In this document: piece by piece, positions 1-10,853 of the stretch | Position numbering within the stretch: the stretch's first letter is position 1 | Layout: each line of letters opens with the position of its first letter | From: Hymenochaete sp. R1 | Taxonomy: Eukaryota > Basidiomycota > Agaricomycetes > Hymenochaetales > Hymenochaetaceae | DNA length: 64,000 bases | Direction: 5' to 3' | Assembly (NCBI GenBank): GCA_019400425.1 | Contig: JAFREE010000039.1 | Coordinates: forward strand, 113,415 to 177,414 | Notes under the pieces: model-generated | The model's database searches: none | Told to the model about the DNA's origin: nothing | What the model saw: the letters and a program-made list of their open reading frames with translations, nothing else | Made by a program: the position numbers and the translations under genes

Positions 1-3000
1 GGATTCTAGGCCTTGGACAGCTCGAGAGACGACCCCTCATGGATTTCCTCCCACCTTCTGGTGAATGGAACCTAGAATTCATGGGCGACTAGTCGTTCAG
101 TCTCGTTCTCTATTTGCTACCTCAAGTCCAAAAAAAGGTATCACGCTTTCCACGTAAAGTAGCTCGAACCGGCCTCCGAGAAGATGCTGAAGAGAAAGAA
201 CCAGAAGAGATACAAGCATGGAAACTGGCGGATTCCATATCTCGTGGCACACTGTTCTCTTGTAAAGATAATGTTCCATCAAAGAAAGGACCACGTTACT
301 TCGAGCCTGCTAATTGACGTTGCGGGAAGGTAAGGCAGTGCTGATAGGACTCCGAGTCGTTTAAAGTCACCGATGGAAAAGGTCTGGAAGGTAAGTGACT
401 ATCTCAAAAAGCGACTCGGAGTAGTAAGGTCGATAAATAGGAACGAAAAAGGGGATCTCGGGCACCCTTGATTCGCAGCTGCCGTAAACTCGAGTCAGCT
501 TACTTGCAGGAAACATCGAGACGAAGAGGGAGAGTAAGGAGAGGGTACAAGCACGTTGTGACTCCGAGTCCTCTCATTTTCATCCTTTGTTTCCCTCCTG
601 CTGACGATACGCATGTCTAAAGTTAGCTACTCTTAGCGACTTCACGTTGGGCTGATCCGTTTACACGGACGCGCATGCTAATAGCGAAGAATTCTACGTG
701 GATATTCTTAGGAAAATCTGTAATTCCTCATATCTCTTATGGGCGTAAGGCTTGAGCTGGAGTCAGGCGTCGGGATTTTTCTCCAATGAGGCCGTTCTGT
801 CGATTTCGGCCCTTGGCTTGATCGGACCATCGGACACTTATTGCAGTGATTATGACCTTTACTTCTGTCGCTATATAGCCTGAAGGACGAGGGAGACAGA
901 CGGAGGGGCCTTTAGCATTGGCATATTTCTTGTTCCTTCATCGATTGGACAAAACGCGGGAACAAATTCCCTTTTATTCCACCTTTCCAAGCACACTCGC
1001 CTGCAGACCTTGAGAACGGGCCCGGAGTCGGTTCGTCCAAGTCGCCGCCATCGCCAAAGCCAGCAAGGCTTTCACGAACATTACGTTTCAACGCCTCCGG
1101 TGAGTCCTTAATCCATGAAACCTCGCTCTACCTCGCCCTCTCCCAGTCCCTTGACGAAACGTTAAATTGGATACTTTAATCAATCGCTTCGGAGAAGCTT
1201 CTGACGCGACATTGTCAATAGATATCTCGTCACCGTAGGTCGGCGGTCTTGACTGCTCGGATCCGTCCCGCTTCACCGTCTGACCTCGAACCTTGAAGAA
1301 CAAAGCGGATGCAGTCTGTTTCGGTAAGCCTTTGCGGAGATCATCACGATGCACTACGTCCGTTGGCCCGAAATGGTCTAATAAAGTGATTCGTATGGGG
1401 TGCGCGTTTCTTGGTTCTCATTGAATCCCTGAGCATCTGAATTCATGCACGTTGAGCATTACGGCGTATGAGGGGGAAAGGGGCAGAGGTGATGGTCCTA
1501 GCGGACCTGCCTACTCAGACTGCCATTGGGCCATGGACCGGAACTCGGATTAAGGTTCACTGAGATGGCGAAGCGGCGTTGAGCCACATTGCTAACTCGA
1601 AGAACTTGAAATTCTCCGGCTGGTCTGGAGCCACGGAATGCTTAGCGGAGGCTTCCCAAAAAAGATGATGCCTGGCTTAGATAGGGTGCTGTCAAAGGCT
1701 GAACACAGTAAGCATGGTCGGAGAATCCTAGTACGCCAAAGCGCTACCACAGTATTTTCTATTCTTGGTTTGAAACTGACAGCAGTTAAAGCAGCTATCA
1801 TGGATTCAATTTGTCGAATGGGAGCTCGACAGAAAGCGTATCCTACATCAGAATCCCCTGAACGAAGTCAAATTAACTTGAAGGCGTACATCATGATGTG
1901 CTTACATCCGTAATAGAGCTCGTTTCTTTTGCTGTTGTTTTGGTCGTTTACAGTCACCGAGCGTACTCGTGGCTGATTGGATGAAGCATTGGAATATCTG
2001 CGGCGTCGCTCCAGGCGGCCAGGCCTTGGAGTCTTTGAAATGTCTTCTCCCGCCGCTTCGACCAATTGGGAATCGGGAGCTCGTGAAATGTGTTGGGTGG
2101 GCTGTGTGGAAAGTAAGTTTGCGCTTCGACCAGCTCAGACTGAATACTTCACAGGCCACCGAAGTTGAGCCCGCCAGTGAGTGGCCCTTCGTAATTCAAT
2201 CGGTTCATTGTTAATTTCTGAGGCGCGATATAGCAGATATAGTTCTAGGGTGATGATGCAAGAGAAGGGAAAGAGAAGAAACTTATGTCACGAAACGCAT
2301 GACTGACAGAATCTTTAAAGGGATTTATGTTGAGTCGAACAAGCTCAAGATGAAGGGTCGAAGAATTCCCTCCCTTTCTCCTCCGCAACTCGGGTACTGG
2401 TGCGGTGCGGGAACTTCCGCCGGGAGGTGAAAAATCATCTCCTCTTTTCCTCATCACCAATAAATTCAGAAGAAATATCTTACGCTACTCCTTACTCTTG
2501 GATTGCTCAAGTATACTCAATCGTTCAGTCGGAATAAAAGGCGAGGAAACGCAGAGTAAAGCTGGGTTACTAACGAGTACCGTTCCTCCCGTGAAGGACA
2601 AATAACCTCAAAGTTCAAGAAGCTTTGACTTCTAGACCTTAATCGTGCCTGTGCTCCACTCTGGACACCGGCAGAGCATAGGACCAAGGGCCAGGCGAAC
2701 GCCACTGGAGGCACAAGCGCATAAGGTAGTGGCCCTTCACTTCAGTCTGAAGATCGGAAGAAATACTAAGACCTATGTTTACTTTCTTCTCGTCGTTCTT
2801 TGAACGCACCCGAGACTGTCGAGCCGAGAGCACCTAACCCACCAAAGAAGCTGCATGCACAAAATTCCGTATGATTACAATAATAATGCGATAAGGTGTG
2901 AAGGCAAGAAGATGTATGAGAGCAACGTAGACAAGAAGTCATGAGGCTATTAACCATGTAAAATGAATGGAAAGTCGTGAAAAGAGCGGAAGAAGATCAT

Positions 3001-3044
3001 CGTCACGGAACATACGGTACATCTATAGCGCCGGTTTGAGGAAA
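1..3044. other. Left-edge stretch without a supportable gene
   Basis: No open frame here looks like a conserved protein or chains into exons. An open frame enters from the window edge and runs to a TAG at 90-92; it could be the last 29 codons of a plus-strand gene lying mostly outside the window, but it is too short to identify. An ATG-started frame of 91 codons (1638-1913) has no recognisable features. The heptamer CCGAGTC/GACTCGG occurs at 352-358, 413-419 and 564-570. The segment next to 3044 is the 3' flank of the TFIIA gene. Confidence 0.5.
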
Positions 3045-4137
3045 TCACCATTCGAATTCGCTGAAGAAAGCGAACCTTCAATATGAAACGCGTGTAACCT
3101 GCATGTAAAAAGGGAAACGCACCAAGTGCATTTTGCGAACAGGTAGTCCTTCCCATTGATGTGGATCATGCCATCCTTAAGGACACACTTCCACTTGTTC
3201 TTCACGCGTGCAACCTTTTCATAGTATGGAAGTCAAATGGACACAAATAAATCAGAACGTTGCACCCACCTTATCATAGGTACAGAAGACTATATCAGTC
3301 TCACCAAGTGCACCGTCTTGATCTTCTTCCTCAGCATCAGAGTCGGAGTCATCTAAATCCGAGTTAATTTCTTCCGTGTCTTTCGACACAGAGGATGGCT
3401 GGGGTAGCGATGGATGTGAGGTCCTCGGGGGAGCGTAGGATTGACTGGCCGGAGGGCTCGATGCATCAGATTCGGAAGACGAAGGTCCGTCTACTTGCGG
3501 TATCCGAGGCTGGGGGGTGTGGGGGGCCGGGCTCGCCGATTGAGTGTACGGTTGCCGCGCCTGAGGAAATGAATTGTAATGATTTTGCACGCCAACGGGA
3601 ACCGGCGGTGGCCTTTGTGGTCCAGGCAAGGTTGGTCCTGGAAGGGTCGGCATGTACGTCGAGATAGCAGTAGGCATCGAAAATCGACTATCGACCGGCT
3701 CAGCTTTAACCTGCGTCTGGGGCTGAGGAGGCTGATTGGGAGAGTATGGAGTGTATGCGTTGGAAATCGGGGGAAGGGATGGATGTTGCATCACATGAGG
3801 AGGATAATGGTGATGATGTGCTGCTGATGCTTGAGGAGGTGGGACTTGCGTTTCGAACTCTGCGACGTTTGAGGCAATCACCTTATTCTCCCAACGCTAC
3901 ACAATCCGAAGTCAGCCTCCAACGATAACATACCACCCACCATAAAACATCGATACTCACGCTTTGTAAGTCGCTTAAAATGTCCTCACCGACACCGTAA
4001 TCGTCAAAATCATTCTTTATGTTGGTAATGACATCGTCGATGATCGCTCGATAGATAGCAGGCTCAAGAAAGGTGAGGCTCAAGCTGCACCATTCAACAA
4101 GGAATAGTGTTCAGCTCACCACAATTTTATTAGACAT
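3045..4137 (-). CDS. TOA1: Transcription initiation factor TFIIA large subunit (alpha/beta, Toa1)
   Basis: Large subunit of TFIIA, which stabilises TBP on the TATA box in the RNA polymerase II pre-initiation complex. I chain five exons: 4137-4120, 4062-3961, 3896-3270, 3214-3123 and 3060-3045, giving 284 residues. The N-terminal helical domain starts MSNKIV and continues PAIYRAIIDDVITNIKNDF, the classic TFIIA four-helix-bundle signature. The middle is low-complexity (His-, Pro-, Gln- and Ser-rich), then comes an acidic run (DLDDSDSDAEEED). The C-terminal beta-barrel part contains DIVFCTYDK, VKNKWKCVLKDG and INGKDYLFAKC and ends EFEW. The first exon has only 18 nt and the last 16 nt, so simple ORF calling misses both ends. 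It is transcribed away from the cysteine synthase gene across a 264-bp spacer. The identification is firm; the last splice junction gives Cys where I would expect Gly before EFEW. Confidence 0.95.
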
Positions 4138-4233
4138 GCCACTTTTCTAACACGACGACGACGGGAAGAGCGCGGACGACGGGCGACGACGGGGGCGCGC
4201 GGCGCTGATGGGGGTGAAAGGGAGAGTTTGACC

Positions 4234-4242
4234 CTTTATATA
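4234..4242 (-). promoter_or_regulatory. TATA-box candidate for TOA1
   Basis: On the minus strand the sequence reads TATATAAAG, about 100 nt upstream of the TOA1 start codon at 4137. The position and match to a TATA element are reasonable; its use is inferred. Confidence 0.4.
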
Positions 4243-4292
4243 GTTCGTGACTCTCCGGGTTCAAGAGGCGTACACGTCGACACCCTATAGCT

Positions 4293-4314
4293 CACGTAAG
4301 CGTAAGCTTACGTG
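4293..4314. promoter_or_regulatory. Palindromic element in the TOA1/MCY1 divergent promoter
   Basis: CACGTAAG at 4293-4300 is followed by the perfect 12-bp palindrome CGTAAGCTTACG (4301-4312), which runs into CTTACGTG (4307-4314). The outer arms are exact reverse complements. The half sites resemble bZIP/CRE-type (TTACG) and E-box-type (CACGT) sites. It lies 88 bp upstream of the MCY1 start and 156 bp upstream of the TOA1 start. Which protein binds it is unknown. Confidence 0.4.
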
Positions 4315-4401
4315 ATTATATCAATTTCGTCATTTTAAGTGCGCGCCGTTCCAGGTCAGGTTTTAGCTTAGCATGCATGAACTACCTTGCTTGCAACAAC
4401 G

Positions 4402-6868
4402 ATGGGTCATTTGCTAGACTTTGTAAGCCGACACTCAAGGCTCACTGGCATCGGACAACTTGTATTTGGCTTAATTCTGGGAATATCGGCTTCTCTTACG
4501 TCGTCAAAAGTAGTTGAGCTTTACAGTGAACGGAAACGCAGAGCTGCTGAGGCACAATTGCTGGACTTACCGGAAAGGCCGATTGAGGTGCGGAGCGATG
4601 AAATAGTAGATGGTGTCTCAGGTCTTATCGGTGCGAAAAAGTTTTTGTCCCAATAAGTTTTTCTTTTACTAATTTTTTTTTTGCAAGGTAATACACCTCT
4701 AGTCCGAATAAAATCCTTGAGTGATGCTCTCGGTGTGGAAATATTAGGAAAGGCTGAGGTTGGTTTAAAAAACTATGACTTGTCCATTAGAAGTAACGAT
4801 TAACGGATGAATGGGCCAGTTCTTCAATCCTGGTGGTAGCGTTAAAGACAGAGTTGCTAAAAGAGGTAAGTTGTCTGCAGTCTCCAAAGAAACTTGACAT
4901 TCAACGTCCTTCAAGTAATCGACGACGCCGAAGCTCAAGGTTTGCTTCATCCCCATACTGGATCGAGGATTTTTGAAGGCACCGTTGGGTCTACCGGAAT
5001 TTCCATAGCAACTATTGCCCGCGCGCGGTAGGTCCTATTTTCCTTATTCCCTTGAAGCATCACCAAATGAGATTCCTGACCCTTTCCATAGGGGCTATGA
5101 GGCCAGTTAGTCCACTTCGAAGCATACTCGCGAGTGGGAAATTGAACATCACAAAACTCCAGCTATTATCATGCCCGATGATGTCGCAGAAGAGAAGACT
5201 AAAGCCTTGCTTGCTCTCGGAGCTCAAATTGAAAAGGTTCGACCAGCGAGTATAGTGGACAAGAAACAGGTACTGCCTCAGGTTCGTCGTAGTCTGGATG
5301 GAGAGTACTAAAGCCTCTGTTTCAGTTCGTCGTAAGTCAATCGGCGGCCTTACATGCTCTTCGTCTAATATTCCGATCAGAACCTGGCTAAACAACGAGC
5401 AAAAGAATTCGGAAGGACAGATCTTGTCCACGCACTCGAGGCCTCGTTCAACGCAAACAAAACATCAACCTTCGACGAGTCAGACGTCGTCGTAGCGACG
5501 GAGGCATCGGAAGACGAAACGCAGAGCACAGACCCTTCACCCCAGGATGAGTTAAAGACGAGACCTCGAGGGTTCTTCGCCGACCAGTTCGAAGTTCGTC
5601 GAAAATAGCTGAGAGAGATGCCATGCTCCTGATATCGCCTCTCTTCTAAGAATCATAGTAACTACCAAGCGCATTACGACGGAACAGGGCCGGAGATCTG
5701 GCGACAAACAAACGGGAAAATAAACGCGTTCGTGTCAGGAGCTGGTCAGTGTTTATTTACTTTTCTTTTCTCATCCACGAAGCTTCCCGTCTCATTTGAT
5801 TCTGGTCTTACTTAGGTACCGGCGGCACGATTGCAGGTACAGGCAAATACTTCAAGGACATGGATGAAAGCATTCTCGTCGTGTTGAGCGATCCGGAAGG
5901 TTCTGGGTTACACAACAAAGTCGGTCCATGCTCATGCGTCTGGCTTGAGAAAATAATCTCTGAAGCTCCATTCCTTTGAAAACTTTAGATCAAGTTCGGC
6001 GTCATGTACGACTCACGAGAAAAAGAAGGGACAAAGAGGCGACATCAAGTAGACACCGTCGTCGAGGGCGTGTAAGTCCGCTTAGCTTTTTTATTTTTGG
6101 AAACAAAGAAGCGGGATGCGAATGCATTATAACTTCTCATCTTATCATCTCCCGTAGCGGGATCAATCGCCTCACAAAGAATTTCGAACACGCCCTACCC
6201 GTCATCGACGACGCCATCCGGTCAGTTCTTTTCCTTCCCTTTCACCCATCCCACCCTCTAATATACCTCTTAAACTAACAATCAAAACCGACCGAAATCA
6301 AACTATCCTCATTATCGAACCCAGAGTCTCTGACGCCGAAGCCGTCGCAATGTCCCGTTTCCTCGTTCTCAACGACGGCCTCTTCCTCGGCTCGAGCAGT
6401 GCCGTGAACCTCTTTGCGTGCATCAAGCTCGCGAAGCAGAGGGGTTGGAAAGACGGAGAGCGAATCGTGACGATATTGTACGTTGTTAATTTTACTTCAC
6501 TTCACATATAAATGGAGTGGAACCTGATCAACATCAACGTCAACTTGGCTCGCTTTTTCGATCGCTCTACTTTCTTTTTGGTGCGTCCAGGTGTGACTCA
6601 GGGAATCGGCATTATTCAAAGGTAAAAGTCCCTTCTTAACCAATTATTTGGCCAAATTGCTGAAGTCTAACCACTCGACGTTGTCCCAAACGACAGTTCT
6701 GGTGAGTACCATCCGTACCCCATCCTATTTACTTCCAACAGGATCACTGACCAACTCGAACATACATGCAGGAACGACGACTACCTCCAAAAAGCCGGTA
6801 TTCCGATTGACCTGTCAATAGTGGACAATGTATTGGGTTATAGTACGAACGCGGGCATGAAGCGGTGA
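4402..6868 (+). CDS. MCY1: Cysteine synthase (O-acetylserine/O-acetylhomoserine-type, PLP enzyme), membrane-anchored MCY1 family
   Basis: PLP-dependent beta-replacement enzyme of the cysteine synthase / cystathionine beta-synthase fold. Start at ATG 4402; the N-terminus (VFGLILGISASLTS) is a single hydrophobic anchor, as in the yeast mitochondrial outer-membrane enzyme Mcy1. The catalytic domain shows NTPLVRIKSLSDALG, then NPGGSVKDRVAKR whose lysine should carry PLP, EGTVGSTGISIATIARARGY (the substrate-binding Thr-Gly-Ser-Thr-like loop), IIMPDD, SGAGTGGTIAGTGKYFK (the phosphate-binding glycine loop) and ILCDSGNRHYSKFWNDDYL near the end. I count 15 introns, all GT-AG, with phases that restore the conserved frame. 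Two exons are tiny: TTCGTC at 5326-5331 (encodes Phe-Val) and TTCTG at 6697-6701 (part of Phe-Trp). The insert between QRAKEFGRTDLV and RPRGFFADQFE is acidic and longer than in bacterial enzymes, as usual for this fungal subfamily. A cystathionine beta-synthase is less likely because there is no C-terminal CBS domain. Confidence 0.9.
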
Positions 6869-7942
6869 CCAGTACTAGCGACCAGTGAACAGTGTACTGT
6901 ACGATGAAAGAAAGAAAGAAAGCGACGAAAGGCGGAGAGAAGTTAATGCATCGTACACGACGATTTTAGTATACCACAAAAGAAATCCGGGAGAGTGAAG
7001 AGTGAAGAGTGAAGGGTGAACGGGGGACGAAGAAAGTTACGGTCAAAGGATGAACGTGGCGAGGAAGGGTGCAGAGCAGAGCATTACATACATTCAAATA
7101 AAAATGAAACGAAACGAAACCGGAAAACGGGGTTCAAAGATATTTGAAAGCGAAGAAAGGGGGGGGGGGGGGCGGGAAGGCTGGAAGGAAAACTGCCTTC
7201 ATGCGGGTAAGAGAAAAAGAGTTGGACGGCACGGTATGAGATAATCTGATCTGACCTGGTCTATCGTGCCATAAGCGGGGGAAGAGGGAGGTGACATGAG
7301 GACTGCGAGAGACGTGGATGCTAATCTGCTAACTTGCTACGTTTTACAAATGATAAGATATATATTGGAATATCGATGAGTTACGTTTGGGCGTTGGTGT
7401 GGATGAGACGATGAGACGTCGGGTGGGTGGGTGTTAAGTACTGAAGAATTTTGGGAATTCGGGTGAGGGTGTGGAGGTAGGTGAAAGAAAATAGGGGGGT
7501 GTCGGATGTCGGATGTCGGATGTCGGAGGGGATGCATGAAATGAAGTGAGGGAGGGAGAAGTGATGGGGAGCGGGTAGGTTGGGAGTGAGGGGAAGGCAT
7601 GGATGAATAACTCGTCGAAGTCCGATTCCAGATAGTAGAATGAAATGGACGAGATAGAAGGAAGGAACGGACACAGAAAGAAAAGAAAGCATCAAAGTCA
7701 TACAGCGTCATTGCGACAACGGCATCACCGACATCGGCGACACATTCGATATATTCGCCAACGGCGACGCTTCCTTCATCCCATTCATCCCATTCAATCC
7801 ATTCAGTCCGTTCGCCCCAATTGCGCCATTCGGCGGCGACCCGTTCAACGAAGGAAGGACAGAATACGATGTCCGCGGGGTCGCGAGCGAGTATTCCCTC
7901 GAGTGCGTGGAGGACGAGGAGAGAGTGAGGGAGGGTGCAGCA
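6869..7942. other. Convergent spacer between MCY1 and ADA2
   Basis: Tail-to-tail 3' region of two genes. It is purine-rich on the plus strand and contains a run of 14 G (7159-7172) and the heptamer repeat at 7501-7527. Open frames on either strand are low-complexity and look like chance. No terminator or RNA gene recognised. Confidence 0.6.
7501..7527. repeat. GTCGGAT heptamer tandem repeat
   Basis: Three complete copies of GTCGGAT followed by a partial fourth (GTCGGA). A minisatellite in the 3' spacer; no function visible. Confidence 0.8.
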
Positions 7943-10853
7943 CTAAGGGTCGAGGGGTAAGCAAGTGCAGCGATTGTAATCAAACGGCAAACGCATGTCG
8001 CCAGAAGAAAAGAGCACGTACGGCGTCTCCACATTCCCCATCCCCAATCCCATCCCTACCATACCGTCCTTCCCATTTACATTCCCATTCACACCCTCCC
8101 TCTCCTCCCCAGGCCCCACCACCTTCAAAAACCCCGCCTGATGCAAAAAATCCCAAACGACCATCGCCTTCTTCCCGTCCACTTTCATCACCTCCCCCGC
8201 GTCCTTCCTCCTCAGCCTCCCGCCCCTCCTCGCATACTCCCTCACCAGCTGCTCCTTCATCACGAGATACGGGCGCGGCATGATGCGTAGTTTCGAGCAT
8301 AGGGTTTGTTCGTTTGGCGTGAGGAGGTGGAGGGAAGGGGCTGTGGAGAGGTGGATGGGACCGTCTATGACATGAAAGAAAGAGGGAGTTTTGTTGTTAG
8401 TTATCATTCGGATTCATAAAGGAAGAAGAGAAGGGACGCACGGGATCTTTTTGGTGCGGCGGTGACGCCCGATCCAGGCGCACCAGAACGTACAGGCGCC
8501 TCGACTTCCCTAACTTCCGCATCCTGGAACGAGGCCATGCTCCCCGCGCGCCTCGCCTCGGGGACCGACGAAGCGCGGCTACTCCCAGGCCTCAAGTTCA
8601 GATGTTTATACGAGTCTGAAGCGATATTTGCCTTTATTTGATTCTATAAGTTAGGGCCAAATGATTGAGCGAAGGTGGATGAGGTTGTTTGGTTAGCTTG
8701 GATGTGATGGTAGGAAGATGTGCACACGTACCCTTTTCTGGAAATCCGAGTCGTACCGGTCGACGTCAGCGTGCGTTCTGAGACCCATGCGACGGTAGTG
8801 CTGAAGCTCCTGTATCCGTTTGCGAAGTATCGATTCCCCTTGAAGGTCGTGGGAAAGAGTCAGAGAGGCTAGTCAAATCCAAGGGTGCTTATTGTGGTAA
8901 TGGTAATGACTCACAGAGAATGCCATCGACAAAGTTATCATAGTCCTCCGACGTCTGGAGCTTTGCTAATGGTCTCAACCTTTGAGCGATGTCTTTTTCT
9001 TCCTTCGGCCTCTTCTTTTCGTTAGCTTGCATCTGTCCAACCCAAACCAATAACATCAGTTCCGTCTCAATCGTGGTGAAAGAGAGAAAAAGGACAAAGG
9101 ACAAAGGTCAAATTCACTGCACGCACCTTCTTATACTCGAGCAACCCCCGATCAAACATGATCGCCTTATTCTCCAGCCGTTTCTCCAACCGCTGATTAT
9201 ACATATCCATCAACGAAAGCTTGAACCGTACCGATTCCCTCGTCTCGTACGGAGGCGGCAACACGGGCTCTTCCGTATCCGCAGCCGCCTCCGCCTCCAA
9301 TTTCTGCTTATCCCTATCCTTCGCCTTCGCCTTCGTCTTCGTCTTCGTCGACTTGGCCTTCTCCGCCTCCTTGTTCAGCTTTTCCCGTCGTACTTCCGCG
9401 TTCCCATTCGCGACGTCGTACCCGTTGATAACAGCACTCATCACGTCCGCCCTTTCCGCACTCGGGTCCCGCTCACTCATCGTCCCATCCCCACCCCCAC
9501 CCGCAACACCATTCGCGTTCCCATTCCCATTCACATTAGCAGCAGCCAACAACATCCTCTTCCTCCCCCTCCTGCGCTCTTCCTCCAGCTTCGCCCTCGC
9601 GATGACGTCCACGTCCTGTTCGTCCACAGGGACCTCGTCGCCCCCAAACTCGGTCACGACGCCAAACTCGAGGTCCTTGACGAGGTCCTCCGCGTCGTTG
9701 TCGAGCTCGTGCTCGAATTCGAGGCGGCCGGGGAGGAAGGTCGTGATATCGTGGACGCCTGGGGCGGAGGTCGGGGGAGGGACGGGTTTAGAGTTGGCGA
9801 CGGCGGCGGACATGGAGGATATCCGGCGTCTTTTGCGTTCGTGGAACTGGACGGGGTCGACGTGGAAGGTTTGGTCCATTTTCTGTTTGTTTTTTTTTAA
9901 AAAAAGGCGGAAAAGAGAGTTTCATAGCGTGTGAGCGATACGACGGGGATTGGGAAAAAAAATACGAGGAGACGAACTGGTAACGGCCAGTTGGGAGAAT
10001 TGATGTAAACTTGATTGTAATGTTCTTCTACTTCTTCCTTTGTCCGCGTCCCGACATGCTTCGCAATCTCCTGCCAATTCCCAAGACCTTGCAACGCAAT
10101 TCCCTCAACCAACAGCAGCTCCCTTGATCGTCCCAAAACGTAAGCAATTAGCATCCATCAAAAGAAAGCAGCATAATTTTTTTAAAAACAAGACACGCAC
10201 TCATCCGCGCCCCAATCCTCTACGAATATCGGATACGAATGCAACTCGATGACCCGATACGAGTGGCCCCTCCTATGCGACTTGAACTCCTTTCCGAGGC
10301 AGAAACATGAGGGACAGATATCGATGCTGTCCTCTAAGGTGTCGCACACCGGGTCGGCGCATGTGATGCGGATGGAATGGGTGAGGTCGCGAGTGCACGA
10401 GTCACAGGTGATTTGGAGGCCTGGTTCGTTCACCGCTGTATGGGATGTTAGCAATGATGGATGGGACAGGAAAAGCAGCGCATACGAGGCGAGGAAAGGT
10501 GTGGAGGTGATCAAGGTCAAAAGCAATAAAAAAAAATGAAAGTGAAAGTAAAAGTAATGGAGGGGAAGGGAGATGAAAATGCATGGCGGAGCGGAGGCGA
10601 TGAGGGCAGTATTACGTAATGAAGCCGCGCACAGGCAGAGAGATGATCGATTAGGGATTCGAAAAATGGGCCCAATTCCCATATAAATACGAGAAGCGCG
10701 GCGAAGTGATTTGAGCAGGGGGAAGAGAGGAGAGTTTCGTTTCCGTCAGGTTTCCCTTTGCTCTCTCTGGCTTGTGGCGAAACAACAACACTTATGCAAC
10801 TCACCTTGGATCTCGTCGGGTAGTAGCGTCCTCTTTCGCTGCGTGATCGTCAT
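7943..10853 (-). CDS. ADA2: SAGA/ADA transcriptional adaptor Ada2 (ZZ-SANT-SWIRM)
   Basis: Adaptor that couples the Gcn5 histone acetyltransferase to nucleosomes in SAGA. Start chosen at ATG 10853 (MTITQRKRTLLPDEIQ, then an intron). The ZZ zinc finger follows: CDSC, CADPVC, CPSC and the HRRGHSY histidines. The SANT domain reads LLLVEGIALQGLGNWQEIAK and THVG-type residues through EEVEEHYNQVYI. The central Ada2 hallmark FLPGRLEFEHELDNDAEDLV comes after a linker, then a helical segment (YNQRLEKRLENKAIMFDRGL). The C-terminal SWIRM domain is seen around 8380-8050 (LLTPNEQTLCSKLRIMPRPY, LVREYARRGGRLRRKDAG, WDFLHQAGFL). The stop is TAG at 7943-7945 after a poorly conserved tail. Domain order and completeness are as expected for Ada2. 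Large open frames on the opposite strand (for example 8989-9900) are shadows. Confidence 0.93.

Noticed and set aside
2250..2306. C/D snoRNA-like pattern (GTGATGA ... CTGA)
   Set aside because: Spacing of about 50 nt is short, no convincing terminal stem or C'/D' boxes, and such short motifs occur by chance.
7159..7172. Poly-G/poly-C runs here and near 11589, 14101 and 19829 as regulatory elements
   Set aside because: Homopolymer runs in spacers are common and their length may be affected by sequencing error; no further signal.
7645..8283. 212-codon plus-strand frame
   Set aside because: Overlaps the ADA2 SWIRM exon on the other strand and is low-complexity (Arg/His then Pro/Ser).
8989..9900. 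303-codon plus-strand open frame
   Set aside because: It is the complement of ADA2 exons; the minus frame encodes the conserved FLPGRLEFEHELDNDAEDLV motif, the plus frame only repetitive Arg/Leu/Pro.
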